Source of the DNA: Eubacteriales bacterium
Lineage (GTDB): Bacteria > Bacillota > Clostridia > Lachnospirales > Lachnospiraceae
Direction: 5' to 3'
Length of the DNA stretch: 36,138 nucleotides
Assembly (NCBI GenBank): GCA_030531555.1
Contig: JAUNNI010000025.1
Coordinates: forward strand, 1 to 36,138
How positions within the stretch are numbered: the stretch's first letter is position 1; the number at the start of each line of letters is the position of its first letter. Under the pieces are notes generated by a model that searched no databases, was not told where the DNA came from, and saw only the letters and a program-made list of their open reading frames with translations. Positions 1-8,391 of this stretch are shown in pieces. Made by a program: the position numbers and the translations under genes.

Positions 1-1699
1 CAAGGGCATTGGCAACCTTGGAGTATTCGGACAAGACTACCTTCGTTCCCAATAATTTACCAACATCACCCAGGAAAACATGGGTAGGAGCACCAACCCC
101 AACCAAGGCAGCAGGTGTATGAATATCCAGACCAAGGAACTGACGAGTTAAACCATTTTTTGCATTCTCATAAGAATGATCAATGAGGAAGCTTAACTGT
201 TTGTCAATTCCATCTCTTCCGATTTCCGGATAGGCATCTTCTATGAGAATACGAACAATATTACAATATAATTTTTTCTTCACGGAATCATAAATCTCGT
301 CACAGATTTCTTCCACAGTCTTGCGGCCACATCTTGCCATGGATTTGATACCATAGAGAGATGCCTGCGCATTATATTTATCAAAATCCCCTTTGACATG
401 CATCACGTCTGTCGGAGTAACGCCACAACGAATAATGACGCCTTCTCGAATCAAACGTTCAATCTGAGAACGAAGAACTGTTTTTCCAAGGGAATCACTG
501 AGATCTCCTAAGGACATTGGATGACGTAGTAAACCAGCTGCCACATCCATTTCCAATTCTGTGAAATTGGAACGGCTGGAAATATCTTTGATTCCAAGGT
601 AAATTTCATCTTTTTGATTGGTGATCAGCTCTGCTTTTCGGTCCACTCTTTCTAAATGCTTTAACAAGTCTGGATAACGGGAAACCGCCATACATAAAGG
701 CATAACCTTCTCATCTTCCAACACAATTTCATGGTCGTCATTTAAAAGGACGCCACTGTCACCGCCAAGACCAAAAGTATCTACGAAAAGACCTTTTACA
801 AATGTGTTCCACTTTCCAATCTTTACGCCACCTTCCACATTCTGAGCAGTTCCATTTTTTACAAAAGCAATATCTGTTGTAGTTCCACCGATGTCGATGA
901 TCATACTATTTTGTTCTTCGGATAACTGTACGGCACCCATCACGCTGGCTACCGGACCACAAAGTAATGTTTCAATTGGATGGATTTTCGCAAATTTTTC
1001 CGTCATTAATGTCCCATCACTTCGAACAATGACAAACGGAATGTGAATATCTAATTCTTTTAATGCTCTTTTTACTGCATGAGTAAATTCTTCAATAATG
1101 GAAATCAGACGAGCATTGAGCAGAGTACTGGCACCACGTTTGATAATATTGTTATCTGCAAACAATTCGTGACCGCAGATAACTGGTATGTCAAATTGTT
1201 TACGAATCAAATCTCTTGCCTGTTTTTCCATTCCAGCACCTGTTTTTTTGGCATACATTTCTACAATACCCACGGCATCTGTCTCATGAAAACGCTTTTC
1301 TATATTCTCTTCAAAGTCTTCCCAGTCCGGTTCTTCTACTACTTTTCCGCTAGGACGGGTTTTACTATCAATAAAAACAAGACTGTCATCAATGGTAAGA
1401 CCATAATCCCTTCCTAATGTTTTTACATTATTCTCATTGGCACCAAAGAAGACAAGCTTTGCTCTTCCGCCTTTATTCTCAACACATGCATTGGTTGCCA
1501 ATGTGGTTGATAATGCGATGACTTCTGCCTGTTCCACCAGATTTCTTGGCAAACGGGATAAGGCCCTCCCGATTCCTCTCGCAAGATCATCTTTTGTTGT
1601 ATGTGTTTTTGCGTATGCTAAAATCTCACTTTTTTCAAAATCATAAATGACAGCATCGGTACAGGTACCGCCTGTGTCAATTCCTATCCCCATTTTCAT
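1..1699 (-). CDS. Hydantoinase/oxoprolinase-family protein, N-terminal 566 residues (partial)
   Basis: The gene starts at 1699 and runs off the left edge of the window, so only the N-terminal part is visible. The translation begins MKMGIGIDTGGTCTDAV, an ASKHA-type phosphate-binding loop typical of the hydantoinase A/5-oxoprolinase family. A second glycine/threonine motif (IDIGGTTTDIAF) lies about 280 residues in. These enzymes hydrolyse cyclic amides with ATP or act as carboxylase subunits; the substrate cannot be told here. The start was chosen because AGAAGG lies about 8 bases upstream. An internal ATG two codons later is also possible. The gene has its own promoter and is separated from the ABC gene by a terminator, so it is not in that operon. 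A purine or hydantoin link is conceivable given the neighbourhood, but nothing in the sequence proves it. Confidence 0.8.
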   Translation of the reverse strand, partial: MKMGIGIDTGGTCTDAVIYDFEKSEILAYAKTHTTKDDLARGIGRALSRLPRNLVEQAEVIALSTTLATNACVENKGGRAKLVFFGANENNVKTLGRDYGLTIDDSLVFIDSKTRPSGKVVEEPDWEDFEENIEKRFHETDAVGIVEMYAKKTGAGMEKQARDLIRKQFDIPVICGHELFADNNIIKRGASTLLNARLISIIEEFTHAVKRALKELDIHIPFVIVRSDGTLMTEKFAKIHPIETLLCGPVASVMGAVQLSEEQNSMIIDIGGTTTDIAFVKNGTAQNVEGGVKIGKWNTFVKGLFVDTFGLGGDSGVLLNDDHEIVLEDEKVMPLCMAVSRYPDLLKHLERVDRKAELITNQKDEIYLGIKDISSRSNFTELEMDVAAGLLRHPMSLGDLSDSLGKTVLRSQIERLIREGVIIRCGVTPTDVMHVKGDFDKYNAQASLYGIKSMARCGRKTVEEICDEIYDSVKKKLYCNIVRILIEDAYPEIGRDGIDKQLSFLIDHSYENAKNGLTRQFLGLDIHTPAALVGVGAPTHVFLGDVGKLLGTKVVLSEYSKVANAL

Positions 1700-1756
1700 A
1701 TGGTTTTCCTTCTTTCTATAAATATTCAGAGAAACCTATTCACTGAAACTAAAAAT

Positions 1757-1785
1757 AGACTAACACATGACTATTTTTTCGTCAA
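1757..1785 (-). promoter_or_regulatory. Sigma-A-type promoter of the hydantoinase-like gene
   Basis: On the minus strand TTGACG (1785-1780) and TAGTCT (1762-1757) are separated by 17 bases, with a TG extension just before the -10. It lies about 60 bases upstream of the start at 1699. Called by hexamer match only. Confidence 0.55.
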
Positions 1786-1793
1786 GATAATAG

Positions 1794-1822
1794 AAAAAGG
1801 AGCCGTTTATTGCAACAGCCCC
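1794..1822 (-). terminator. Rho-independent terminator after the ABC transporter gene
   Basis: On the minus strand GGGGCTGTT and AACGGCTCC pair over 9 bp (two G-U pairs) with a 6-base loop, followed by TTTTT. It begins 21 bases after the ABC gene's stop codon. Confidence 0.8.
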
Positions 1823-1842
1823 CATTTCTTTTTAATCTCTCT

Positions 1843-3621
1843 TTACATAAGTCTTTCTGCCATACGGTAGAATCTCGCATAGATTCCATCTTTAGCAAGA
1901 AGGGTTTCATGATTTCCTTCTTCTTCAATTCCATTTTCTGTAAGAACGAAGATGCGGTCATAATCACGGATGGTGGAAAGTCGGTGAGCAACGGTTATGG
2001 TTGTTCTACCTTCCGCCAGGATATTCATAGCCTTGGCCACTTCGAATTCGCTTTCATTATCAAGAGCAGATGTGGCTTCATCGAGGATGATAATCGCCGG
2101 ATTCTTCAAGAAGACACGGGCAATACTGATTCGCTGTTTTTGTCCTCCGGAAAGCTTGACGCCACGCTCTCCCACGTAGGTATCATATCCGTCTTTTAAT
2201 GATGCAATGAATTCTTCTGCTCCTGCTTTTCTGGCTGCTTCTTTGATTTCTTCCATGGAAGCATCCGGATTGCCATAAAGAATATTCTCCTTAATCGTAC
2301 CGGAGAACAGATAGACATCCTGCTGTACAATACCAATATTTTTACGAAGACTTTCTAAAGTATAATTGCGAATATCCTTTCCATCAATACAGATTTCCCC
2401 TTCGGTTACATCATAAAAACGTGGAATTAAGTTACACATGGTTGTTTTTCCGCTGCCGGAAGGCCCAACCAGAGCAACTTTTTCACCAGGTTTAATATCA
2501 ACGGTAAGATTTTCAAATACCTTGGTATGATCATCCTGATATTCAAAAGATACATCATGGAAAGAAATTTCTCCCTTGGGATCAACCATTTCCTCTGCCC
2601 CATCATGGTTAAAGATGTCGATGTCTGCATCCATAATCTGCAGGAAACGCTCGATTCCGGTCATACCTCTTTGGAACTGTTCTGCAAATTCTACAATTCG
2701 GCGAATGGTGGCGATTAAAGTGCTGACATACATCACATAAGCTACAAGATCAGCAGGATGAATCTTTCCATAAACAAGGAACAATCCTCCCCCTAAAATG
2801 ACGGAAAGATACATAAGGCCATCAAATAAACGAGTAGAAGTCTGGAAAATACCCATATATTTATAAGTTTTTTCTTTAATACCAAGGAATTTCTGATTAT
2901 CTACTTCAAATTTATCAATCTCCACCTGTTCATTGGCAAATGCCTTAACAACTTTTTGTCCCAAGAGGGAATCTTCAATTCGGGCATTCAGCTCACCAAT
3001 CTGGTGTCTTTGTCTTCGAAAAGCCGCTCTCTGCCAATGATTCAGCTTAGCACAGACAACCAGCATAACTGGCACAGTAAGGAAAACAATGATGGTAAGA
3101 GAAAGACTGATTCTTCCAAGAATAATAAAAGCTGCAAGTGCTTTGATCCCTGCAATAAAGAATTCTTCCGGACAATGATGGGAGAACTCTGTAATATCAA
3201 AAAGGTCATTGGTGATACGACCCATAATCTGTCCGACTTTGGTATTGTTATAATACTGATCCGAAAGATGCTGCAGATGATCATAGGCATCTCTACGCAT
3301 ATCTGTCTCAATCCAGACTCCCATAACATGACCAATATATGCCATATAATAGTTTGCCACACCATCGATAATTCGAAGTACAAAATATAGCAGAGCTAAC
3401 TTTAATATCACAGATACTGTAAGTGAGGCCAGATTGGTCATCCCCGTATTTGTAATATAGCGCATGATCATAGGTAAGGTCAGCTCGCACACGGTGGTAA
3501 GGGCTGCACAAGATAAATCCTTGGCTAAGGTACCAAAATATGGACGATAATATGGGACAAAGCGTTTCAACAGATAGGGAGTTTTATACTCTCTTCCTAT
3601 ATTTTCTGTCTGATTTTCCAT
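1843..3621 (-). CDS. ABC exporter half-transporter (fused membrane and ATPase domains)
   Basis: A 592-residue MsbA/LmrA-like half-transporter. The N-terminal half (about residues 30-320) is the six-helix exporter membrane domain. The C-terminal half is the ATPase, with Walker A GPSGSGKTT, Q-loop QQDVYLF, signature LSGGQKQR, Walker B IIILDEATSALD and the switch histidine in VAHRLSTI. All key residues are intact. It should act as a homodimer, or pair with another half-transporter outside the window. The substrate is unknown. The start at 3621 follows the flavodoxin stop by two bases and has GGAGG 12 bases upstream inside that gene, so translation is probably coupled. A longer frame starting at 3657 is less likely because it would overlap the flavodoxin gene. 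Confidence 0.9.
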   Translation of the reverse strand: MENQTENIGREYKTPYLLKRFVPYYRPYFGTLAKDLSCAALTTVCELTLPMIMRYITNTGMTNLASLTVSVILKLALLYFVLRIIDGVANYYMAYIGHVMGVWIETDMRRDAYDHLQHLSDQYYNNTKVGQIMGRITNDLFDITEFSHHCPEEFFIAGIKALAAFIILGRISLSLTIIVFLTVPVMLVVCAKLNHWQRAAFRRQRHQIGELNARIEDSLLGQKVVKAFANEQVEIDKFEVDNQKFLGIKEKTYKYMGIFQTSTRLFDGLMYLSVILGGGLFLVYGKIHPADLVAYVMYVSTLIATIRRIVEFAEQFQRGMTGIERFLQIMDADIDIFNHDGAEEMVDPKGEISFHDVSFEYQDDHTKVFENLTVDIKPGEKVALVGPSGSGKTTMCNLIPRFYDVTEGEICIDGKDIRNYTLESLRKNIGIVQQDVYLFSGTIKENILYGNPDASMEEIKEAARKAGAEEFIASLKDGYDTYVGERGVKLSGGQKQRISIARVFLKNPAIIILDEATSALDNESEFEVAKAMNILAEGRTTITVAHRLSTIRDYDRIFVLTENGIEEEGNHETLLAKDGIYARFYRMAERLM

Positions 3622-3623
3622 AC

Positions 3624-4151
3624 TTATAACTGACCTCCATAAAAGCTTCTTACCCACATTTCAAGGAAATCTTCACAGTCATTTACTTCATGTCCAAGAA
3701 CTGCACAGCCCATATCAAGAACTGCCGTTGGACAAGCCATTAAGATATCCCCTTCACTGCGTCCAAGGCCGCTGCCCTCATGGGTACAGAAAGGACGAAT
3801 CTTTTTTCCTGTAAAATCAAAGGATTCCAGGAAAGATAACACTGGCATTGGTAAAGTTCCACAGTAATTCGGGAAACCAAGGTAAACGATCGTATAATCA
3901 TCAAGGTTTTCCGGCAAATCTACAAGCTTTGGGCGAGCCCCTGCTTCAAGATCTGCTTTCGCCTGTTCTACACATTCTTTATAGTTTTTAGAATATGGAG
4001 TTTCCATTTTGATCTCCAAAAGATCCGCTTTGGTAATCTCCTGTAATTTCTTAGCGGCAATTTTAGTGTTTCCTTCTTCTACAAACTTCATTTCCCCTTT
4101 AAAATAATTTTCATCCGGACGGGAAAAATAAGCAATTAATCGTTTTTTCAT
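3624..4151 (-). CDS. Flavodoxin-family protein
   Basis: A 175-residue flavodoxin-like protein. The start MKKRLIAYFSRPDEN matches the first beta strand and phosphate loop of flavodoxins, and the central VYLGFPNYCGTLPMPV matches the region flanking the FMN ring. Such proteins bind FMN and carry electrons or act as small quinone/NAD(P)H oxidoreductases. It is longer than a minimal flavodoxin (about 140-150 residues), resembling the stand-alone flavodoxin_4 type of clostridia. It sits between a coiled-coil gene (12-base gap) and an ABC exporter (2-base gap), so the three are almost certainly one transcript. The electron partner is not evident. Confidence 0.8.
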   Translation of the reverse strand: MKKRLIAYFSRPDENYFKGEMKFVEEGNTKIAAKKLQEITKADLLEIKMETPYSKNYKECVEQAKADLEAGARPKLVDLPENLDDYTIVYLGFPNYCGTLPMPVLSFLESFDFTGKKIRPFCTHEGSGLGRSEGDILMACPTAVLDMGCAVLGHEVNDCEDFLEMWVRSFYGGQL

Positions 4152-4163
4152 ACTAGATAACTC

Positions 4164-4412
4164 CTATTCTTTTTCTTCTCTTTCACGGATCAGATTTCTC
4201 TTATCCTCTTTCAGTTTTCTCAAAAACTGATCCTTCAGCTGTCCCTGTTCTTGCAGAAAATGAATCTGATCCTGTAAAAATTGTATGTATTCTCTTGTCA
4301 CTTTCACGCCACCTCTGGCCAGGAGATCATCGTGCATTTCCATCTGGGACAGCCAGTCTTCCACGGAACGCCTCTGAATCTCACGAAAGGTACGATCTTC
4401 CTTAAAAAACAT
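4164..4412 (-). CDS. Small coiled-coil protein of unknown function
   Basis: An 82-residue, highly charged protein that I do not recognise. Residues 40-82 are rich in Q, L, K and E with heptad-like spacing (FLQDQIHFLQEQ, QFLRKLKEDKRN), suggesting a long amphipathic or coiled-coil helix. There are no cysteines, signal peptide or membrane segment. AAAGGA lies 9 bases before the ATG, and the gene is closely followed by the flavodoxin and ABC exporter genes, which supports it being real. It may regulate or scaffold its neighbours, but no function can be assigned. Confidence 0.6.
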   Translation of the reverse strand: MFFKEDRTFREIQRRSVEDWLSQMEMHDDLLARGGVKVTREYIQFLQDQIHFLQEQGQLKDQFLRKLKEDKRNLIREREEKE

Positions 4413-4466
4413 AAAATGATCCTTTCATTCTTACCATTTTTTTACAGGTGAAAAGATACCCTAAAG

Positions 4467-4495
4467 AGTTTATCATATTTTCTCTTACTTGTTAA
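4467..4495 (-). promoter_or_regulatory. Promoter for the coiled-coil/flavodoxin/ABC operon
   Basis: Minus-strand TTAACA (4495-4490), 17-base spacer, TAAACT (4472-4467) with a TG extension. It lies at the very end of the WYL regulator gene and about 55 bases upstream of the 82-aa gene, so the operon can be expressed separately from the regulator. Confidence 0.45.
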
Positions 4496-4496
4496 G

Positions 4497-5489
4497 TCAT
4501 AACTCGTATTGCTTGATCAGCCTGCCAATCTCTTTTTTTGCCTCCTCCACCACATCTTCCGGACTGATGATTTTCACGCCATCTCCTAAGGAGAAAATCC
4601 ATCCAATAAACTGTCGGCTAACCTGTACATCCACATTGACAGTAAAATGTTCGGAATCTGCCGGAATCATGAAAATATCTTTACCAAAACGGTCAATCAT
4701 AACACCTGCAAGATAATTTTTCACATGAAGTTTTACGGTTTTTTCTTCTCCCCCAAACATGCCAAAGCTTTTCTTGGCATAGGTAGCCATATTTAGCTCT
4801 TCAAATTGCTCTTTTCCAACTCTCTTTTCCTCAAGAATCTTGATGTGAATCATTTTATCGACGCGGAAATGTTTGATTTTATCTTCTTTCGAATCATGTC
4901 CCACCAGATAATAATTTTCATCATCCCAGGAAAGTCCCAATGGACTGATTTCATAATAAGCACCACCGTGTTTCAATTCCATCTCTTTTTTCAGATTCCA
5001 CTGATAATATTGAAAGGTAATCTTTTGATTTTTGGCCATAGCATTATAGATTTCATCCACATTATAATAGATGCTCTCATTCATGGTTTTAATGCGATCG
5101 GCAATGAAAATCTGGCGGTGTAGCTGTTTTGCCTCGTGTCTGCTGACAAGAGTTTCTAATTTCTTGATCAGCTCATTGGATTTACGCTCTGTGATAAACT
5201 TGGAAGACTGGATTGCATCAACTAAAAGCTTCAGCTCTGCCACTTCAAAAGATTGGGAAATCACATGATAGATGAAGTTTCTACCTTCTTTCAAGCCTTC
5301 AATCTCTAAACCAAATCTTTCCAGATCTTTTAAATCCTGATAGATACTCTTTCTCTCGGCAGAAACCTCATATCCTTCTAATTTCTTTAAGATTTCCGGC
5401 ATGGTGATAAAATGATCCTCATCCGTCTCTTCCATCATAATTTTGGCAAGATAATATAATTTGTACTTCTGATTGTTTCCTTTTGCCAT
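4497..5489 (-). CDS. WYL-domain transcriptional regulator (YafY type)
   Basis: A 330-residue regulator of the helix-turn-helix plus WYL family. Residues 1-80 hold an N-terminal winged-helix region (MPEILKKLEGYEVSAERKSI, then a wing near EGRNFIYHV). A WYL sensor domain lies around residues 145-230, with the characteristic ISPLGLSWDDENYYLVGHD followed by HFRVDKM. The C-terminal domain is of the WCX type. WYL proteins sense small ligands or nucleic acid fragments and usually control nearby genes. The gene has a GAGGGG ribosome site and its own promoter overlapping the permease terminator. The likely target is the downstream flavodoxin/ABC exporter operon, by proximity only. Confidence 0.85.
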   Translation of the reverse strand: MAKGNNQKYKLYYLAKIMMEETDEDHFITMPEILKKLEGYEVSAERKSIYQDLKDLERFGLEIEGLKEGRNFIYHVISQSFEVAELKLLVDAIQSSKFITERKSNELIKKLETLVSRHEAKQLHRQIFIADRIKTMNESIYYNVDEIYNAMAKNQKITFQYYQWNLKKEMELKHGGAYYEISPLGLSWDDENYYLVGHDSKEDKIKHFRVDKMIHIKILEEKRVGKEQFEELNMATYAKKSFGMFGGEEKTVKLHVKNYLAGVMIDRFGKDIFMIPADSEHFTVNVDVQVSRQFIGWIFSLGDGVKIISPEDVVEEAKKEIGRLIKQYEL

Positions 5490-5545
5490 GGGAAGCCCCT
5501 CTCTTTTCGTCGTTTGTTTTACTAAAAAATATAATTCTAAAAACT

Positions 5546-5574
5546 ATTATATAGAAAAAAAGTCCCACTTACAA
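5546..5574 (-). promoter_or_regulatory. Promoter of the WYL regulator, overlapping the preceding terminator
   Basis: Minus-strand TTGTAA (5574-5569), 17-base spacer, perfect TATAAT (5551-5546). The -35 box lies in the loop and 3' arm of the permease terminator hairpin. Confidence 0.55.
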
Positions 5575-5585
5575 TGTAAGTGGGA
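5555..5585 (-). terminator. Rho-independent terminator of the xpt-permease operon
   Basis: A perfect 10-bp stem (TCCCACTTAC / GTAAGTGGGA) with a 3-base loop, followed on the minus strand by a run of seven T. It starts 28 bases after the permease stop. Confidence 0.9.
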
Positions 5586-5612
5586 ACTTTATCACTTTTT
5601 TACCTAAAATAA

Positions 5613-7004
5613 TTATTCTTCTTTCAAAATAATATTAAGAACGATAGCAACCAATGCTGCAGGAACAATACCGGAACCACCGAAGATTAATGCTACAGAA
5701 GCTGGTAAACCAGCGATTGCTGCACTGTTGGCACCAAGACCAAAACCAAGACCAAGTGCTACAGAAACGATGGTAATGTTTCTTGCTGATAATGGCTCTT
5801 TGGTAACAAGCTGAATACCACTCATTACGATGGATGAGAACATGATAATCGCTGCTCCACCAAGAACACTCTGAGGCATGATGGAAATCAATGCAGATAA
5901 TTTTGGACAGAGGCCACAGAGAATTAAGAAGATTGCTCCACATCCAAGAGCAGTACGGTTAACGATCTTTGTCATAGTAACAAGGCCTACGTTCTGGCTG
6001 AAGGATGTGTTAGGAAGTACACCAAAAAGTGCAGCGAAGGAAGAACCAACACCATCACACATAACACCACCGGCTAATTCCTGATCGCTGGCTTCACGAC
6101 CCATACCACCTTCGATACAACCGGAAATATCACCAACAGTTTCAACTGCTGTTACGATGAACATGATACACACTGGAATGATTGCTCTAATATCAAAAAC
6201 AGGTTTTACTGGCATGAACTTAGGAATTGCAACCCAGGAAGCAGATGCCACTTTATCCCAGTTAAGAACCCATGCTTTTGTGTACTCAACACCTTCTGCG
6301 TTGAGTGCAGTGTGTGGAAGCACTGCTCCCATAATAGCACAGATCACATAACCACAGATAATACCAATAAGGATACAGGATGAGCTTGTCATACCCTTTG
6401 TTCCATGTTTTAAAGCAAGGATAATAACAAGAACGGCAAAACCAATGAGAAGGTTTTCTAAAGAACCAAAGTCCGCATTATTATTACCACCTGCAAAAGA
6501 GTTTACACCTACATTGATGAGGGATAAACCAATGGCAAGTACTACAGTACCAGTAACTACTGCAGGGAAATATTTACGAAGAGGTTTTAAGAAAGCTCCA
6601 AGAACGGTTTCAAAAATACCACCAATCATGGAAGCACCCATGATTGCACCATAAGCAACGACGCCGCCGCCCATTACGCCAACAACACTGTTAAATACTC
6701 CGATGAAACCAGAGCTGGTACCCATGATAATTGGAACCTGGCCACCAATTGGTCCTATGGAAAAGAGCTGTACTAAAGTTACGATACCAGCTACGAGCAT
6801 GGCATTCTGTAATAAAGATACCTGGATAGCTGCGAGCTCTTCGCCACCTCCGACAGCAGTACAAGCACCCATGATCACAAGAATTGGTGTGAGGTTACCA
6901 ACGAACATGGCAAGTACATGCTGAAGACCCAGTGGAATCGCCTGTCTTAAAGGAAGCTTCCCTTTAAAGTCATAAGGGGTTACATACTGTTGATCTTTTT
7001 TCAT
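5613..7004 (-). CDS. pbuX: NCS2-family purine (xanthine/uracil-type) permease
   Basis: A 463-residue polytopic membrane protein of the nucleobase:cation symporter-2 family, length normal. Visible features are the N-terminal PLRQAIPLGLQHVLAMFVG segment, a hydrophobic stretch ending in GGQVPIIMGTSSGFIG (the substrate-site region) and the NCS2 signature SQNVGLVTMTKIVNR. Family members import uracil, xanthine, urate or guanine with protons. Placement 36 bases downstream of xanthine phosphoribosyltransferase mirrors the xpt-pbuX pair of Bacillus and argues for xanthine. Urate is an alternative because a xanthine-dehydrogenase-like enzyme lies close by. The start at 7004 is preceded by AGAGGAG. Confidence 0.88.
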   Translation of the reverse strand: MKKDQQYVTPYDFKGKLPLRQAIPLGLQHVLAMFVGNLTPILVIMGACTAVGGGEELAAIQVSLLQNAMLVAGIVTLVQLFSIGPIGGQVPIIMGTSSGFIGVFNSVVGVMGGGVVAYGAIMGASMIGGIFETVLGAFLKPLRKYFPAVVTGTVVLAIGLSLINVGVNSFAGGNNNADFGSLENLLIGFAVLVIILALKHGTKGMTSSSCILIGIICGYVICAIMGAVLPHTALNAEGVEYTKAWVLNWDKVASASWVAIPKFMPVKPVFDIRAIIPVCIMFIVTAVETVGDISGCIEGGMGREASDQELAGGVMCDGVGSSFAALFGVLPNTSFSQNVGLVTMTKIVNRTALGCGAIFLILCGLCPKLSALISIMPQSVLGGAAIIMFSSIVMSGIQLVTKEPLSARNITIVSVALGLGFGLGANSAAIAGLPASVALIFGGSGIVPAALVAIVLNIILKEE

Positions 7005-7040
7005 TACTTTTTCTCCTCTATTAAATTATATTTGTAATAT

Positions 7041-7625
7041 CTATTTATCATCACGGAAGACGATGGTCTGATTTTCTGCATCCATACTCTCGACAATGGC
7101 AAGAGATTCTACTCGAATTCCACGTTCACGGAAGTTCTTTCCACCATCCTGGAATCCTTTCTCAATAACAATACCAATGCCCTGTACCTTTGCTCCAGCA
7201 CTTTCCACAACTTCCATAAGACCTTGTGCTGCACATCCATTTGCAAGGAAATCGTCGATGATCAAAACATTTTCACCCTCGGAGATAAAACGTTTTGCAA
7301 CGATGATCTGGTATTTTTTCTTATGAGTAAATGAAACAACAGAAGCAGTAAGCATCTCACCATCTAAATTGATGGACTGTGCTTTTTTTGCAAATACCAT
7401 AGGTACATCAAAGTACTGTGCAACGATTGCTGCAATACCAATACCGGACGCCTCAATGGTAAGAATCTTATCAATCTGAACATCGGAAAAGATACGCTTA
7501 AATTCTTTGCCGATCTCGTTCATCAGTTTAATATCCATCTGATGATTGATAAAGCTGTCTACCTTTAGTACATTGCCTTCCTTGATGACACCATCCTTAC
7601 GGATTCTTTCTTTTAATAATTCCAT
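7041..7625 (-). CDS. xpt: Xanthine phosphoribosyltransferase
   Basis: A 194-residue type I phosphoribosyltransferase that converts xanthine and PRPP to XMP, the usual length for Xpt. The PRPP-binding signature [17 protein letters not shown] is clear; B. subtilis-type Xpt has Q where this protein has C. The N-terminal [20 protein letters not shown] also matches the family. It is the first gene of a two-gene operon with the purine permease, coupling uptake to trapping. I looked in the 5' leader for the guanine riboswitch that controls this operon in bacilli and did not find its conserved core. Confidence 0.93.
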   Translation of the reverse strand: MELLKERIRKDGVIKEGNVLKVDSFINHQMDIKLMNEIGKEFKRIFSDVQIDKILTIEASGIGIAAIVAQYFDVPMVFAKKAQSINLDGEMLTASVVSFTHKKKYQIIVAKRFISEGENVLIIDDFLANGCAAQGLMEVVESAGAKVQGIGIVIEKGFQDGGKNFRERGIRVESLAIVESMDAENQTIVFRDDK

Positions 7626-7661
7626 TTTTAAACCCTCTTTTTTGCATAATATCCTGTAAAA

Positions 7662-7683
7662 TGATTCATATTTTCATGAATCA
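7662..7683 (-). other. Short hairpin in the xpt leader
   Basis: TGATTCAT and ATGAATCA form a perfect 8-bp inverted repeat with a 6-base loop, just downstream of the xpt -10 box and about 37 bases before the start codon. It could be an operator or an mRNA stem. It has no T-run, so it is not a terminator. Confidence 0.4.
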
Positions 7684-7698
7684 AGCATTATAATATCT

Positions 7699-7727
7699 AT
7701 AATAATCATATTTTAATAAAAATACAA
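7699..7727 (-). promoter_or_regulatory. Promoter of the xpt-permease operon
   Basis: Minus-strand TTGTAT (7727-7722), 17-base spacer, TATTAT (7704-7699), about 75 bases upstream of xpt. A second TATAAT begins a few bases downstream. Confidence 0.5.
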
Positions 7728-7755
7728 TGACCAAAAAATATTTTGTGAAAATAGA

Positions 7756-7791
7756 TAAAAAGCACGAACAATTAGGAACTTTGTTCGTGCT
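7756..7791 (-). terminator. Terminator of the hydroxylase operon (after mocA)
   Basis: AGCACGAACA and TGTTCGTGCT form a perfect 10-bp stem with an 11-base loop, followed on the minus strand by TTTTTAT. It lies 22 bases past the MocA-like stop and upstream of the xpt promoter. T residues also follow on the plus strand, so it could stop transcription both ways. Confidence 0.85.
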
Positions 7792-7812
7792 TTTGACAAT
7801 CAATTTATCTCA

Positions 7813-8391
7813 TTATTTTATGATTTCAGCTGGTTGATCGATATCCACAATCTCTTCGAAAGAAATCGGATACCAAAACACATTTTCCGGGCTTGCTTTC
7901 ATAATTTTACGGCCACCTTTATCTCCTTTCAGCGAAAGGAGTGCCTGTCGGTAGGAGGAATGAAACATGGTTGGATTTCCAGGCTTGTTCTCGCAATACA
8001 CAGAAGCCATCGTCTTTGGCTGAGAAAGGACCGCTTTGATGAAAGAAATCATGGTTTCTTTAGTAATTCCTGGCTGGTCTGCCGGAAGAAAAAGAAACCA
8101 ATCCGCATCTGGAAATGCCAAAACACCGAGACGAACGGATGCTGCAATCCCTTCTTCTGCCATGGTATTTTGGGTATAGGCAACCTTTCTTCTCCTACAT
8201 TCTTCCATTATTTCGGCATATTGCGTCACAACATGAAGCTTGATTTCCTGACCACTGATTTTTTCCCGGCATAGATCCATTAATATATCAAGTCCAAATC
8301 GATACATTTCTTTTCCTTCAATGGGATAAAAGAGTTTATTACTGCCAAATCGTCTGGCAAATCCCGAGGCCAGATAAATGATACCGATCAA
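7813..8391 (-). CDS. mocA: MocA-type molybdenum-cofactor nucleotidyltransferase
   Basis: A 192-residue NTP-transferase. The N-terminus IYLASGFARRFGSNKLFYP matches the nucleotide-binding LAxGxSxRxGxxK motif, and LPADQPGI supplies the metal-binding Asp. The family includes MocA, which adds CMP to molybdopterin to give the MCD cofactor of xanthine-dehydrogenase-type enzymes; position directly after the hydroxylase subunits supports that role. I placed the start at a TTG (8391) because AGGAG lies 8 bases upstream and the TTG overlaps the TGA stop of the hydroxylase gene in the sequence TTGA, a classical coupling arrangement. The upstream ATG at 8418 would create a 31-base overlap and lacks a good ribosome site. 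Confidence 0.85.
   Translation of the reverse strand: MIGIIYLASGFARRFGSNKLFYPIEGKEMYRFGLDILMDLCREKISGQEIKLHVVTQYAEIMEECRRRKVAYTQNTMAEEGIAASVRLGVLAFPDADWFLFLPADQPGITKETMISFIKAVLSQPKTMASVYCENKPGNPTMFHSSYRQALLSLKGDKGGRKIMKASPENVFWYPISFEEIVDIDQPAEIIK

Noticed and set aside
7626-7755. Possible guanine/xanthine riboswitch upstream of xpt
   Set aside because: The conserved core and paired loops of the purine riboswitch are absent; only a short 8-bp hairpin is present between promoter and gene.
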